In this document: positions 38,134-46,871 of the stretch, one piece after another
How positions within the stretch are numbered: position 1 is the first letter of the stretch
Layout of the letters: each line of letters starts with the position of its first letter
Notes under the pieces: model-generated
The model's input: only the letters and a program-made list of their open reading frames with translations
Told to the model about the DNA's origin: nothing
The model's database searches: none
Assembly (NCBI RefSeq): GCF_050433225.1
Contig: NZ_JBNPXQ010000004.1
Span: 248,001 to 312,000 of the forward strand
Reading direction: 5' to 3'
Length of the DNA: 64,000 nucleotides
Origin: Sphingomonas_D zeicaulis
Lineage (GTDB): Bacteria > Pseudomonadota > Alphaproteobacteria > Sphingomonadales > Sphingomonadaceae
Translations under genes and position numbers: made by a program

Positions 38134-41100
38134 ATGGCGATCTACCACTTCTCCGCCAAGATCATCAGCCGCGCGAACGGCTCGTCGGCTTTAGCGTCGG
38201 CGGCCTACCGGTCCGCGTCGCGGCTGCACGACGAGCGGCTCGACCGGCACCACGACTTCTCGAACAAGGCCGGCGTCGTCCACTCCGAAGTGATGCTGCC
38301 GGATGGCGCGCCGGAGCATTTCGCCGATCGCGAAAAGCTGTGGAATGCGGTCGAGGCGGCCGAGCTGCGCAAGGATGCGCAGCTGTCGCGCGAGGTGGAG
38401 TTCGCGATCCCGCGTGAACTGGACCAAGCCGAAGGAATTCGGCTGGCGCGCGAGTTCGTCGAACGCGAATTCGTGGCGCGCGGGATGATCGCCGACCTCA
38501 ATGTGCATTGGGATGTTGGTGCTGAAGGCGAGCCCAAGCCGCACGCGCACGTGATGCTAACCCTGCGCGATGTCGACGAGAACGGGTTCGGCAAGAAGAA
38601 CCGCGACTGGAACCGCACCGACCTTCTGGAGAAATGGCGCGAGCGCTGGGCCGAACATGCCAACCAGCGGCTCGCCGAACTCGATATCGATGCGCGCATC
38701 GATCATCGCAGCTTCGAAGCACAAGGCATCGGCCTGGAACCACAGCATAAGATCGGCCCGGCGGCGTCGCGCATGGCCGCAAAGGGGCTCGAACTCGAAC
38801 GCGTCGACGAGCATCGCGAGATTGCCCGCTCGAACGGCGCGAAGATCATCGTGCAGCCGCGCATCGCACTCGATGCGATCACTCACAACCAGGCAACCTT
38901 CACGACGCGTGACCTCGCGATGTTCGTACACCGGCATAGCGTAGGTAAGGAGCAGTTCGACCACGTCATGGCCGCGGTGCACGGTTCTTCCGACCTGATC
39001 GCGCTCGGCAAGGACGGGCGCGGCCAGGATCGCTTCACCAGCCGGGACATGATCGAGACCGAACAGCGGCTCGCACACGAGGCGCAGATGCTCGCGGAGC
39101 GCGACCGGCATCGCGTCTCCCAGCAGGATCGCGAGCGCGCCATCATGGGTGCGGAACGGCGCGGTCTCGTCCTTTCCGCCGAGCAGCGGTCAGCGTTCGA
39201 ACACGTGACCAGCTCGAAAGATCTCGGCGTGGTGCTTGGCTACGCCGGCACCGGAAAGTCGGCGATGCTCGGCATTGCCCGCGAAGCATGGGAGAGTGCC
39301 GGCTATCAGGTGCAGGGACTCGCCCTCTCGGGCATCGCCGCCGAGAATCTCGAGAACGGCTCCGGCATAACTTCGCGCACGGTCGCGAGCCTTGAACATC
39401 AGTGGGGACAGGGCCGCGAACAGCTGATGCCCGATCATGTGCTGGTGATTGATGAAGCCGGCATGATTGGCTCGCGCCAGATGGAGCGCGTGATTGCCGA
39501 GGCGGAGAAGCGAGGCGCCAAGGTCGTGCTCGTCGGCGACCCCGAGCAGCTTCAGGCGATCGAGGCCGGCGCCGCGTTCCGCTCGATTGCCGAGCGGCAT
39601 GGCAGTGTCGAGATCACCGGCATTCGCCGCCAGCGCGAGGACTGGCAGCGCGACGCCACACGCCAGCTCGCTACCGGCCGCACAGCAGAGGCGCTGGACT
39701 CTTACCGAAGCGCCGGGATGGTGGTCGAGTCGGAGACCCGAGAAGCTGCCCGAAGCGCACTGATCGACCGCTGGGACAGCGACCGCACCGACGATCCGGC
39801 GCTCTCGCGCATCATCCTGACGCATACCCGGGAAGAATGCGATGAACTGAATGGGTTGGCCCGGGACCGGATGAAGCAGCATGGGATGTTAGTCACTGAT
39901 ATTGCGGTCAAAACCTCGCGCGGCGAGCGCTTGTTTGCCGCAGAGGACCGCATCATGTTCCTCCGCAACGAACGCGAACTGGGCGTGAAGAATGGCTCGC
40001 TTGGCACCGTTGAACAGGTGGATCGCAGCCGCATGGCAGTGCTGCTCGATGACGGCCGGCGCGTCGCCTTCGACCTCAAGGACTATGCGGACGTCGCCCA
40101 CGGCTACGCCGCCACAATTCACAAGGCGCAGGGAGTCACCGTCGACCGGACCCATGTGCTGGCCACCCCCGGGCTCGACCGGCACGCGACCTATGTCGCG
40201 CTGTCGCGGCACCGCGACGCCGTTCATCTGCATTATGGCCGCGACGACTTTGCCGATGGCGATCGGCTCGCCCGCACGCTGTCGCGTGACCGGCCGAAGG
40301 ACAACGCGCTCGATTACGAACAGAGCACGACCTGCTTTGCCGAGCGGCGGGGTTTCGACCGGTCCGCAATCCTCGACGCTCTCGCGCAGGAGCGGCTGGT
40401 CGACCGCAGCCATACCGCGCCGGAGCCGGAACGCCGTCGAGGCAGGTTCGACGGACTGCGCCTGCGCGTGCCCGCTGCCGATGTCGAGCAGAAGCGGGGC
40501 AGGTTCGACGGGCTCAGGCTGTCGGCGCCAGCCGAGCCGCAGCCGGTGGAGCGGGGCAGCGGGCTCGCTGCCGCTGTCCAGCGCTACGCCCGCGCGCTCG
40601 AGGACATCGATCGAATGACTGGGCAGCGTCTTCCCGCGCTGGAATATCAGAAGGCTGCCCGCGTGCAGGCAGCGCAGGCGCTAGACGCTGTACAGCAGCA
40701 CGGCGCTCTCGATCTGGACGCCGCATTCGCGCGCGAGCCCGCATTGGTCAGCGAGGCCGCCAATGGCCGCACAGCGATCGCCATTCGCCAGATGCAGCTC
40801 GAGACCGAGCTGCGCATCAATCCCGAGTTGCGCGCCGACCGGTTCGTGCAGGCATGGCAGCAGCTCAGGAGTCAGCGCGACAAGCTGAACGGCTGGCAAA
40901 ACGAGGAAGCTCGCGGCGCGGTCGAGAACCGCATGCGGGCAATGGCGAAGAGCTTGGAGAAGGACCCGGCGTTAGGCGCTGCGCTCAGCAAGCGGGGCAA
41001 CCAACTGCTCGGCCGGCAATGGTCCCCCGAATGGTCGCCGGGCAGCCGCGACGGTGGCATCGGCATGGCGATCGGGGATCAGGTGCGCACGCGAGCAGTA

Positions 41101-41157
41101 ATCCAGCAACTGACGTTCTCGATCGAACGAGGGCGCGATCTGGGGATCGGACTATGA
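38134..41157 (+). CDS. traA: Conjugative relaxase/helicase TraA (Ti type)
   Basis: This 1007-residue protein has an N-terminal MobA/MobL relaxase domain starting MAIYHFSAKIISRANG, with metal-binding HAH near residue 138. A TraI-like helicase follows with Walker A GYAGTGKS near residue 370, Walker B VLVIDEAGM near 435, and C-terminal HKAQGVTVDRTHV. It nicks oriT and unwinds the strand for transfer. The ATG at 38134 is chosen over the TTG at 38074, which would lie inside the nic region. It overlaps the DUF6118-like gene by four bases. Confidence 0.95.
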   Translation: MAIYHFSAKIISRANGSSALASAAYRSASRLHDERLDRHHDFSNKAGVVHSEVMLPDGAPEHFADREKLWNAVEAAELRKDAQLSREVEFAIPRELDQAEGIRLAREFVEREFVARGMIADLNVHWDVGAEGEPKPHAHVMLTLRDVDENGFGKKNRDWNRTDLLEKWRERWAEHANQRLAELDIDARIDHRSFEAQGIGLEPQHKIGPAASRMAAKGLELERVDEHREIARSNGAKIIVQPRIALDAITHNQATFTTRDLAMFVHRHSVGKEQFDHVMAAVHGSSDLIALGKDGRGQDRFTSRDMIETEQRLAHEAQMLAERDRHRVSQQDRERAIMGAERRGLVLSAEQRSAFEHVTSSKDLGVVLGYAGTGKSAMLGIAREAWESAGYQVQGLALSGIAAENLENGSGITSRTVASLEHQWGQGREQLMPDHVLVIDEAGMIGSRQMERVIAEAEKRGAKVVLVGDPEQLQAIEAGAAFRSIAERHGSVEITGIRRQREDWQRDATRQLATGRTAEALDSYRSAGMVVESETREAARSALIDRWDSDRTDDPALSRIILTHTREECDELNGLARDRMKQHGMLVTDIAVKTSRGERLFAAEDRIMFLRNERELGVKNGSLGTVEQVDRSRMAVLLDDGRRVAFDLKDYADVAHGYAATIHKAQGVTVDRTHVLATPGLDRHATYVALSRHRDAVHLHYGRDDFADGDRLARTLSRDRPKDNALDYEQSTTCFAERRGFDRSAILDALAQERLVDRSHTAPEPERRRGRFDGLRLRVPAADVEQKRGRFDGLRLSAPAEPQPVERGSGLAAAVQRYARALEDIDRMTGQRLPALEYQKAARVQAAQALDAVQQHGALDLDAAFAREPALVSEAANGRTAIAIRQMQLETELRINPELRADRFVQAWQQLRSQRDKLNGWQNEEARGAVENRMRAMAKSLEKDPALGAALSKRGNQLLGRQWSPEWSPGSRDGGIGMAIGDQVRTRAVIQQLTFSIERGRDLGIGL

Positions 41158-41867
41158 CCGCTGAGACCGCAAGTCCACCTGCGGACGCGATCGACGATCC
41201 GGAGGTGGCATTCGCGGCGATGAGCCGGAAACTTTCGGGGCTGACTGCGGCGGTTGAGGGGTTTGCGGCACGCCAGCAGGAGCTGCATGCGCGCGACTAT
41301 GGACCAGATCTCGCCACGATCCACGAGCGGCTGGAGAAAATGAAAGACGCAATCCTGACGCTCAACGAGCGTCCGGCGATGCAGCTCACGCCCGAGAAGA
41401 TCGGATCGCAGATCAGGTTCGCGGGTGAGCAAGGTCGCGCAGCCGACCACCAGGCATGGGACATCGCTAATCAGCAACTCGGCTGCGCGATCAGGTCCTT
41501 GAACGGCGTCGTGGCCTCCGCGCGGATGGCCGAGACGCAAAGGCGGTGGATTGCAGGCGCCGCGGCGCTCGCGCTGACAGTCGGGTTTGTCCTCGGAACG
41601 GTTCTGCCCACCCGGATCGCGCAGGCCGTGCCGGAGAGCTGGCATTGGCCGGAGGCGAGGGCCGCGCGCATTTTGCAACGTGATGGCTGGAGCGCCGGAG
41701 AGCGATTGCTCCAGGTCTCGAACCTCCCGCGGTGGAATGAAATGGTCGATGCCATCAGGATCGTCGACCAAAACGCGGAGGCGTTGACGAACTGCCGCGA
41801 ACGCATCGCACGAAAGGGCAAACCTGTCGATTGTGCTATCCAGGTAGGCACAGCGCCATCTCGCTAG
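41154..41867 (+). CDS. DUF6118-like membrane protein
   Basis: This 237-residue protein begins MTAETASPPADAIDDPEVAF, with a likely coiled coil in the middle and one membrane segment near residue 130 (WIAGAAALALTVGFVLGTVL). It is translationally coupled to traA by ATGA. From memory, such proteins follow traA on sphingomonad elements (DUF6118). A link between relaxosome and membrane is possible but unproven. Confidence 0.7.
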   Translation: MTAETASPPADAIDDPEVAFAAMSRKLSGLTAAVEGFAARQQELHARDYGPDLATIHERLEKMKDAILTLNERPAMQLTPEKIGSQIRFAGEQGRAADHQAWDIANQQLGCAIRSLNGVVASARMAETQRRWIAGAAALALTVGFVLGTVLPTRIAQAVPESWHWPEARAARILQRDGWSAGERLLQVSNLPRWNEMVDAIRIVDQNAEALTNCRERIARKGKPVDCAIQVGTAPSR

Positions 41868-42159
41868 CGGAGCGACGGCAGTTTTGAGCCGACACCCGCC
41901 GTTCGGCCGCCAGCTTCGTTTGGCCAGAAGCGGTCATCCGTTTAATTAAAAACCGGTCGGACGCAGTCTCGACCGTAACCACCGCCATTGCCACTGCCGG
42001 AGAAGGCGTTTGGGCAATAAGTTGCATGCTCCAGGGCGGATGACCGCCCAAGCCGACCCTTGCTATTCCAGGGGCGGATCTGTTCGAGCCACACCTTCGT
42101 GGACGTTCCGCGACCCTCGTGACTCGGGGTAGTGCCCGGGGACGCGGATATGCGCAGAA
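41868..42159. other. Intergenic region without a supported gene
   Basis: This 292-base stretch contains a short AT-rich tract (TTAATTAAAAACC near 41943) and no convincing reading frame. The one open frame on the minus strand has no ribosome site and no recognisable product. Confidence 0.4.
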
Positions 42160-42189
42160 GACGCGGACCTCCGTGAAGAGGCCCGCGTC
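42160..42189 (-). terminator. Terminator-like hairpin after the 54-aa protein gene
   Basis: GACGCGGACCTC (42160-42171) and GAGGCCCGCGTC (42178-42189) form a 12-bp stem with one G-U pair and a six-base loop. On the minus strand it lies 11 bases after the small gene's stop and is followed by TTCT. Confidence 0.6.
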
Positions 42190-42200
42190 CGTTGTGCTAG

Positions 42201-42365
42201 TCAGCGCTTCTTCGGCGCCTGTCCGGCGGTCTGGTCCTGCCCGAGAGCAGTGGCTGCGAGGGTGTTGATCTGCGCCTTGGTGGGGGTCACCCGCCCGGCG
42301 AGCACGTTGGAGGCCAGCGTCGAGACCTTGCTCGACGTCTGACGCGGGGGCGTCGACTTCGACAT
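42201..42365 (-). CDS. Small basic protein, 54 aa, unknown function
   Basis: The reading frame encodes MSKSTPPRQTSSKVSTLASN, then VLAGRVTPTKAQINTLAATA and ends APKKR. GGAG lies about nine bases before the ATG and a hairpin follows the stop, so it looks like a real transcription unit. Composition (Ser/Thr/Ala/Lys, no Trp) suggests a small DNA- or phage-related protein. No family is recognised. It is preceded by the leader ORF and hairpin at 42412-42487. Confidence 0.6.
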   Translation of the reverse strand: MSKSTPPRQTSSKVSTLASNVLAGRVTPTKAQINTLAATALGQDQTAGQAPKKR

Positions 42366-42411
42366 TGTGTAAGCTCCGTTTTTGACTTGGTAACGCGGGA
42401 AGCGTAGACGG

Positions 42412-42451
42412 AGCCCGCGAGGCGCGCCGCTCGCGACGCGCCTAGCGGGCT
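42412..42451 (-). promoter_or_regulatory. Strong leader hairpin between leader ORF and 54-aa gene
   Basis: A 15-position stem with one mismatch (42412-42426 with 42437-42451) encloses a ten-base loop. It begins immediately after the leader ORF stop on the minus strand. Without a following U tract it looks more like a regulatory structure than a terminator. Confidence 0.55.
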
Positions 42452-42487
42452 TCAGCTAACCGCTGTTGTTCGGGCCATGAACCACAT
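42452..42487 (-). CDS. Candidate leader peptide (11 aa)
   Basis: The frame reads MWFMARTTAVS. It has an exceptionally strong ribosome site, AAAGGAGGT at 42493-42501, five bases before the ATG. The stop abuts a stable hairpin that precedes the 54-aa protein gene. This layout is typical of a translated leader controlling a downstream gene. No homologue is known to me. Confidence 0.5.
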   Translation of the reverse strand: MWFMARTTAVS

Positions 42488-42565
42488 GGCGCACCTCCTT
42501 TCCTCCGGGAAGGACATCCGCACGAACCCGGCCAAGGACTGCCGTGCGGTGTCAGGGAGATTGTG

Positions 42566-42595
42566 ACGGCGGCTGGTCATCCGATCAGCCGCCGT
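42566..42595. terminator. Hairpin overlapping the stop of the 294-aa gene
   Basis: ACGGCGGCTG (42566-42575) and CAGCCGCCGT (42586-42595) form a perfect 10-bp stem with a ten-base loop. On the minus strand it overlaps the TGA of the upstream gene. No clear U tract is present. Confidence 0.5.
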
Positions 42596-43469
42596 TGTCT
42601 TGTAGGGGCGGACGCGGCCCAGCCGGTGCGGGCTCTCCGCCGGACACCTTGATGGTTCCCTCGCCCGTGTAGATGAGCTTGAACATCGTCGCCGCCGCCG
42701 TCAGCCAGTCGACGCGCTTGTCTACGGACCATGCCGTCTTCGCGGGTGGCAGCTCGTGCAAGAGGCCGACGATGAAGGGGTGCAGACCCGGCGGGAGCTC
42801 GGAGCCAGCCCCACCAGCCCCCCCGCCGTTCCCGCCGCCACCATTGCCGTTTCCATTGCCGCCGCTCTCGCCGTTCTGACGCTCATCGGGGCGATCAGCC
42901 GGAGGCGACGGCGCCGCAAACGCGGGCTTGGTGAGCCGACCGGTCTGCCCGTCAATGTAGCCAGCGTACTGAGCGGATTTCGTGAAGGTCTGCCTCGCCC
43001 GGTCCTTCTGCTTGGGCGCAACGCCCATGCTCTCCATCTGGCTCTCAATCGCGCCGGGGGGCGGAAGCGCGTAACCTTTGTACTTCTCGTACATCTGACG
43101 GTAAAGCGGCACACGAAGGAACGCCTCAGCCAGCGCGGGCGCCGAGCGGTCGCCGTCGAGAGCGTCGAGGCCCATAGACGTGACCGTAATGTGCGGCCCG
43201 CTCGTCTCGATCAGCCCGAACATGCGCCCCGCCGAAAGCCGCGAGCGGAAGCCGCCGCCGGAGGCAGTCTGATTCATCCATGCCGCAAGCTGGACGTCCT
43301 CGGCCTGGGTGCCGGCCTTGGTGTGGAGGGTGCGCACCATCTCCACGGTGGACTCAAGATCGCTGTAGGGGAACTCGATGGTCGATCGCTCACGCGTCCG
43401 CTTCGCGGGCGCCTCCTGAGGAGCGTCGCCACCGAGCAATTCTTCGAACTCGTCGCCCGTGTCGGCCAC
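42585..43469 (-). CDS. Hypothetical protein with winged-helix-like domain and Gly/Asn-rich linker
   Basis: This is a 294-residue protein. Residues about 30-180 (FPYSDLESTVEMVRTLHTK, FGLIETSGPHITVTSMGLDAL) resemble DUF5343-like winged-helix proteins. A Gly/Asn-rich linker spans about 207-225, then a short C-terminal domain (DKRVDWLTAAATMFKLIY). It stands alone on the minus strand with its own promoter region at 43470-43659. Function is unknown; DNA binding is inference. Confidence 0.65.
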   Translation of the reverse strand: MADTGDEFEELLGGDAPQEAPAKRTRERSTIEFPYSDLESTVEMVRTLHTKAGTQAEDVQLAAWMNQTASGGGFRSRLSAGRMFGLIETSGPHITVTSMGLDALDGDRSAPALAEAFLRVPLYRQMYEKYKGYALPPPGAIESQMESMGVAPKQKDRARQTFTKSAQYAGYIDGQTGRLTKPAFAAPSPPADRPDERQNGESGGNGNGNGGGGNGGGAGGAGSELPPGLHPFIVGLLHELPPAKTAWSVDKRVDWLTAAATMFKLIYTGEGTIKVSGGEPAPAGPRPPLQDNGG

Positions 43470-43659
43470 CCGGACCTCCCAATATTCGCGAGCACAGCAC
43501 CCGCAGCAGCATCCATATGCTACTCCGCAGACGAACTGTCAATCATGACCGGGATTTTCGTATTGCGATGCAGACGGTGACGGCTGCGGACTCGTCTTTT
43601 TCTGGGTTGCGGCGCAGACGGCGGGCATAGCTTACGCCTTCACCAGCGCGTTCACACCG

Positions 43660-43902
43660 GTGGCCAGCTACCGTCAGCGGCATGGCAACGGCATCCCACT
43701 GTCAGTCGAACGCAAGGCGGCGTTCCCGGCGCCGAGCTTGCGCCGTTCTTCGGCTTCCTCGGTCACCGCCTTGGAGGCCGCACGATTTGGAGCGACGCCC
43801 TGCGCGGCCTCGGTGCCCAGCTACACGGCGCGGCAACGGGCAACGCGCGAGCAGGCGGCCGCGCTGGGCATCGCGCAGATGGTCGCCGACCTGCCGTCGT
43901 GA
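43660..43902 (+). CDS. Doubtful small ORF (80 aa)
   Basis: It opens with GTG and ends in a helical segment (RQRATREQAAALGIAQMVAD). Its stop overlaps the next small frame by GTGA, which favours translation. The N-terminal half is low in complexity and no ribosome site is obvious, so this could be a remnant. Confidence 0.3.
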   Translation: MASYRQRHGNGIPLSVERKAAFPAPSLRRSSASSVTALEAARFGATPCAASVPSYTARQRATREQAAALGIAQMVADLPS

Positions 43903-44036
43903 GTCACCGCCCGTCACGCATCTACCACGGCGCGGACTGGCAAAGGCCGCCGATCACCCGCCGGCCCTACTTCCGGTGTCGCCGCGCCTTCTACAGCCAC
44001 GGCCCAGGCAACCGGATGTGCGAGCCGTGCGCGTGA
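43899..44036 (+). CDS. Small putative zinc-finger protein, possibly degraded (45 aa)
   Basis: The end reads FRCRRAFYSHGPGNRMCEPC, which fits the phage/island small zinc-finger pattern CxxC-(R)xF-S-GPGxRxCxxC. The first expected cysteine is Tyr (TAC, one base from TGC). It overlaps the preceding frame (GTGA). It may be a functional three-cysteine variant or a decaying gene. Confidence 0.4.
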   Translation: MSHRPSRIYHGADWQRPPITRRPYFRCRRAFYSHGPGNRMCEPCA

Positions 44037-44121
44037 GGTCGGCGCACGCGAGCCCCTTTACCGTCCGATACTCCTCCTCAAAGTCGTTGGCCACGAGGCC
44101 ATCAGAGCCTATATCGACGGT

Positions 44122-44379
44122 ATGGCAAAGACCCCCTCCAAGAGTTGGCTTCCCAAGCGCAGCGGGTCCTCAGGTCCCTTTCTGACAGCCAAGGAGGGAA
44201 GTGACAGGGCGCGAACCACTGAAACCGAGAAAATCGGCAGCGAGGGTCGTTCCAGCAACACCCACTATCGCAGCAGCGTGTCAGGGCGCTTTGTTCTCCC
44301 GAACGGCGAGTACATCACCACCGTGCGCAAGGACGTGATGGACCGAGCGTTGGGCCGCGGCGAGTTTAAGAAGAAATGA
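44122..44379 (+). CDS. Hypothetical protein (85 aa), first gene of a three-gene operon
   Basis: This small basic protein has a Ser/Arg-rich N-terminal half and a conserved-looking C-terminal segment (SGRFVLPNGEYITTVRKDVM). Its stop overlaps the next start by four bases. No family recognised. It probably acts with the membrane protein encoded next. Confidence 0.6.
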   Translation: MAKTPSKSWLPKRSGSSGPFLTAKEGSDRARTTETEKIGSEGRSSNTHYRSSVSGRFVLPNGEYITTVRKDVMDRALGRGEFKKK

Positions 44380-44939
44380 ACGAGGCTGCGCCTAATCAGG
44401 AGGCGCGAGCCCCAGCACACAGCCGAGCCTTCGAGGCACTTGTTCAGGGACCAGATGACCTTGTGGGGCTTCTTGCGTACGCGACCTACAAGCAGTCGGT
44501 GCGAGAGGCCGCTCTGGCCGGGCAAGCTTTGCCTGACAGGGCGGCGCGGAGCCTTCCGCCCGCGTTGGTTGCGGCGCTCCGCTCTTCCGCAGAGCAGACA
44601 CTCACGAAGGTCGTGAGCGACGGTATCGCGCAGGCAACACCCGACATTCAGAACAGCGCTATGATCGCGACCCTCAATGGCAATCAGAAGGAGCTGTTGA
44701 GTGCCCTTCAAGGCGAGCGCCAGAGGATCGAGGGGCACATCACGTCACGCACGGGAGTGATCTCGTCCTTTCTGACGAACTTGGCCGCTTGGGGCGTCAC
44801 CCTTCTGATCGCCGTCGCTATCCTCTATCTCTCCAACCGGCCGTCGGTGGAGTCGACAATCCTGAAGTCGATTGACAAGCCTGCGGCTCCTCAGCCGCGG
44901 CAAGGTGCGCTCCCGCCTTCGGCTCCCACGAAAGGATAA
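44376..44939 (+). CDS. Hypothetical membrane protein (187 aa)
   Basis: The N-terminal segment FEALVQGPDDLVGLLAYATY followed by KQSVRE recalls a widespread plasmid/prophage family with the pattern DDLVGLxAYALYK. One membrane segment lies near residues 132-150 (AAWGVTLLIAVAILYLS), after a helical region. It is coupled to the 85-aa gene and followed five bases later by another gene. Function unknown. Confidence 0.65.
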   Translation: MNEAAPNQEARAPAHSRAFEALVQGPDDLVGLLAYATYKQSVREAALAGQALPDRAARSLPPALVAALRSSAEQTLTKVVSDGIAQATPDIQNSAMIATLNGNQKELLSALQGERQRIEGHITSRTGVISSFLTNLAAWGVTLLIAVAILYLSNRPSVESTILKSIDKPAAPQPRQGALPPSAPTKG

Positions 44940-44943
44940 GCGT

Positions 44944-45441
44944 GTGTTACTGGGCATCGAACGTGTCGTCCCCAACCGCGAGATTGAGCCCGGAAGGTTC
45001 TACTTGGCGCCGCACTACGATGATGAGTCGGTGCTTTTTCAGTGCATCAGGATTGGGGAGACAGGCGATGGCGAGCCTGACCTGCGGGCGCTGAGGTTCT
45101 CGCCCGGCACGCAGTACCCCATATCGCTCGAAAGCATCCCTCACAACGGTCCGCTCGTCGCCCTTCCTGAGGTCCACGTCCGAGTAGATGCGCCCTCGCT
45201 GACGGCCACGAGCCACACATCGAGTGTACGCTCCGGCATGTTCCTTGTTGCCGGCAACGAAGCCTTCGTCGCCGCTCCTCAGGGCTTCCGGGAGTGGGCT
45301 CTGATAAACATTTCGACCGGTCGCCCGACCGTTGGACGCTGGCGAGCGGATTGGGCAGCGTTCTCGCGCTGGCTGCTCGTAATCGAGGACAACGGCGAAG
45401 AGATACCTATCGCCGATTTCACGGGGACCGAGAGCGCCTGA
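44944..45441 (+). CDS. Hypothetical protein (165 aa), third gene of the operon
   Basis: The GTG at 44944 follows AAAGGA; the longer frame to 44872 overlaps the membrane-protein gene and is rejected. The product looks beta-rich (FYLAPHYDDESVLFQCIRIG, GMFLVAGNEAFVAAP, WLLVIEDNGEEIP) and cytosolic. No family recognised. The operon ends at a strong hairpin at 45525. Confidence 0.55.
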   Translation: MLLGIERVVPNREIEPGRFYLAPHYDDESVLFQCIRIGETGDGEPDLRALRFSPGTQYPISLESIPHNGPLVALPEVHVRVDAPSLTATSHTSSVRSGMFLVAGNEAFVAAPQGFREWALINISTGRPTVGRWRADWAAFSRWLLVIEDNGEEIPIADFTGTESA

Positions 45442-45524
45442 ATCGGACCGTGAACAGGCCGAGCTTATCCGCCGAGATTTTCCGCGAGGCGCGGCGCTCA
45501 TATTGCCCGGGGAGCTACCCCGTC

Positions 45525-45550
45525 TAAGGCCGCCCGGACGGGCGGCCTTA
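45525..45550. terminator. Terminator-like perfect hairpin
   Basis: TAAGGCCGCCCG (45525-45536) and its exact complement (45539-45550) form a 12-bp stem. It lies between the three-gene operon and the convergent nuclease gene. There is no U tract, so it may act in either direction with limited strength. Confidence 0.6.
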
Positions 45551-45788
45551 CAAACTACCTGTTCGGCACGCCGCACTCTACAATAGCAGCTATTGGGCCG
45601 GTTCAGGACTGGCAGGTTTCAGCCGACCATGTCGGGAAAGCCGCCGCAGAAATCGACTGACCCACGCATGACGGCTTCCAACCAACATGCGTCGTTCGCG
45701 ATGCCGTTTTCAACGTCAGCTAGCACCGGAACCTGCCGTTCGCTCAGAGCGAGGCTGTGTGGCAGCAACGCGCCCCAATTACGGACAT
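45551..45788. other. Noncoding stretch downstream of the nuclease gene
   Basis: Open frames on both strands lack ribosome sites and recognisable products. The sequence around 45740-45790 resembles an intergenic relic seen often in sphingomonads, but this is from memory only. Confidence 0.3.
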
Positions 45789-46871
45789 TCAGCGACCACC
45801 CTTGCGGCGGTTGTCCTCCAAGCAGAGCATCTGGCAATTGGCGGCAGTCGTTTTGCCGCCAGCGTGCCAAGGCGTAATGTGGTCGGCTTCCATGCCCTCA
45901 ATCTCGTAATGCTTCTCGCAGTCGGGGCAGATGCCCTTTTGGCGCTCATACGCCTCGCGCCGCATTGCTGGGCTGAACGCGCGAATGCTCAGGTGCTTCT
46001 CCTTGCCGTCGAGCAGGTAGGAGTAGATGCCTCGCTTCCGCTCCACGTCCTCGTCCAGCATGAGCCGCGTGACCTCGTCCTCCAGCTTCTTGGAGTCGAA
46101 GGGAACGGTCTTGAACTGGTTGAAGAGTTCACCCCAGGAAACGCCCTTCATCTCCTTGCGGTAATGCGGGAAGGTCGCCTGCACCCACGCGATTACGCCT
46201 TGAAAGTAGAGCCATAGTTCGTTGGCGTTCGGGTCATGCTGATGCTTGGCCATGTAGCCTTCGACATAACCATCGTTGATCCAACCGATCGCCGTTTCCA
46301 GGTACGCCTGGCGGTTCAGTTCGCCGTTGATGTATTTGCTACCCAGGCCGTAGGCCGCGCATCCGTTCTTGCTGAAGTACCGCTTGGCATCCGTCACCCA
46401 AGATCCGGCATACACGGCGTTGCGGAGTTCCTGGTGGGTCAGCTGGACGCCGGCGATGTTGATCGTCTGAAACCAGTCCAGCTTCTCGCTGTCCGTGCCG
46501 CTGCACTGATAGACCATCAACTCGTAGGCGAGCACCTTCGCCTTCTCGTCGGGCTGGAGATTGTAGAAGTAGCGGCCCTTGAACGAGAACTCACCGTTCA
46601 CGTACTGGCAGATTGAGATGGTGCGTTGCTGGCCGTCGATGACCTCGAAGTCGCCATCCTCGCGAACCGCCCAATACATTACGTTCAGGGGGAAGCCCTT
46701 AAACACGGTCTCGATGACCGCGGCGCGTTGCTTGTCCTTATAGATGAACTCGCGCTGGTACGGAGGGCGAATGTCCAGCTTTCCGCCGAAGCCGACAACG
46801 CCATTCTCGGCGTTGTCCTCATAGTCGGCCGTCAGGTCGCCAATCGTGATCCGCTCCAGCTCGATCTTCAC
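45789..46871 (-). CDS. DUF262/HNH endonuclease (GmrSD/SspE-like)
   Basis: This 360-residue protein has an N-terminal DUF262 (ParB-like NTPase) domain with PPYQR at residues 36-40 and DGQQRT at 79-84. A C-terminal HNH domain has CPDC (315-318), ADH (329-331), Asn345 and LCLEDN (349-354). DUF262 proteins include GmrS and SspE, nucleases that respond to DNA modification. The GTG at 46871 follows GGGAG and overlaps the methyltransferase stop (GTGA), so the two are translationally coupled. It is most likely the restriction arm of the pair. A last zinc-site cysteine is Asp here, which may be normal in this group. Confidence 0.88.
   Translation of the reverse strand: MKIELERITIGDLTADYEDNAENGVVGFGGKLDIRPPYQREFIYKDKQRAAVIETVFKGFPLNVMYWAVREDGDFEVIDGQQRTISICQYVNGEFSFKGRYFYNLQPDEKAKVLAYELMVYQCSGTDSEKLDWFQTINIAGVQLTHQELRNAVYAGSWVTDAKRYFSKNGCAAYGLGSKYINGELNRQAYLETAIGWINDGYVEGYMAKHQHDPNANELWLYFQGVIAWVQATFPHYRKEMKGVSWGELFNQFKTVPFDSKKLEDEVTRLMLDEDVERKRGIYSYLLDGKEKHLSIRAFSPAMRREAYERQKGICPDCEKHYEIEGMEADHITPWHAGGKTTAANCQMLCLEDNRRKGGR

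Noticed and set aside
45619..45870. 83-codon minus-strand frame downstream of the DUF262 gene
   Set aside because: Overlaps the end of the nuclease gene out of frame, no ribosome site, and looks like an intergenic relic.
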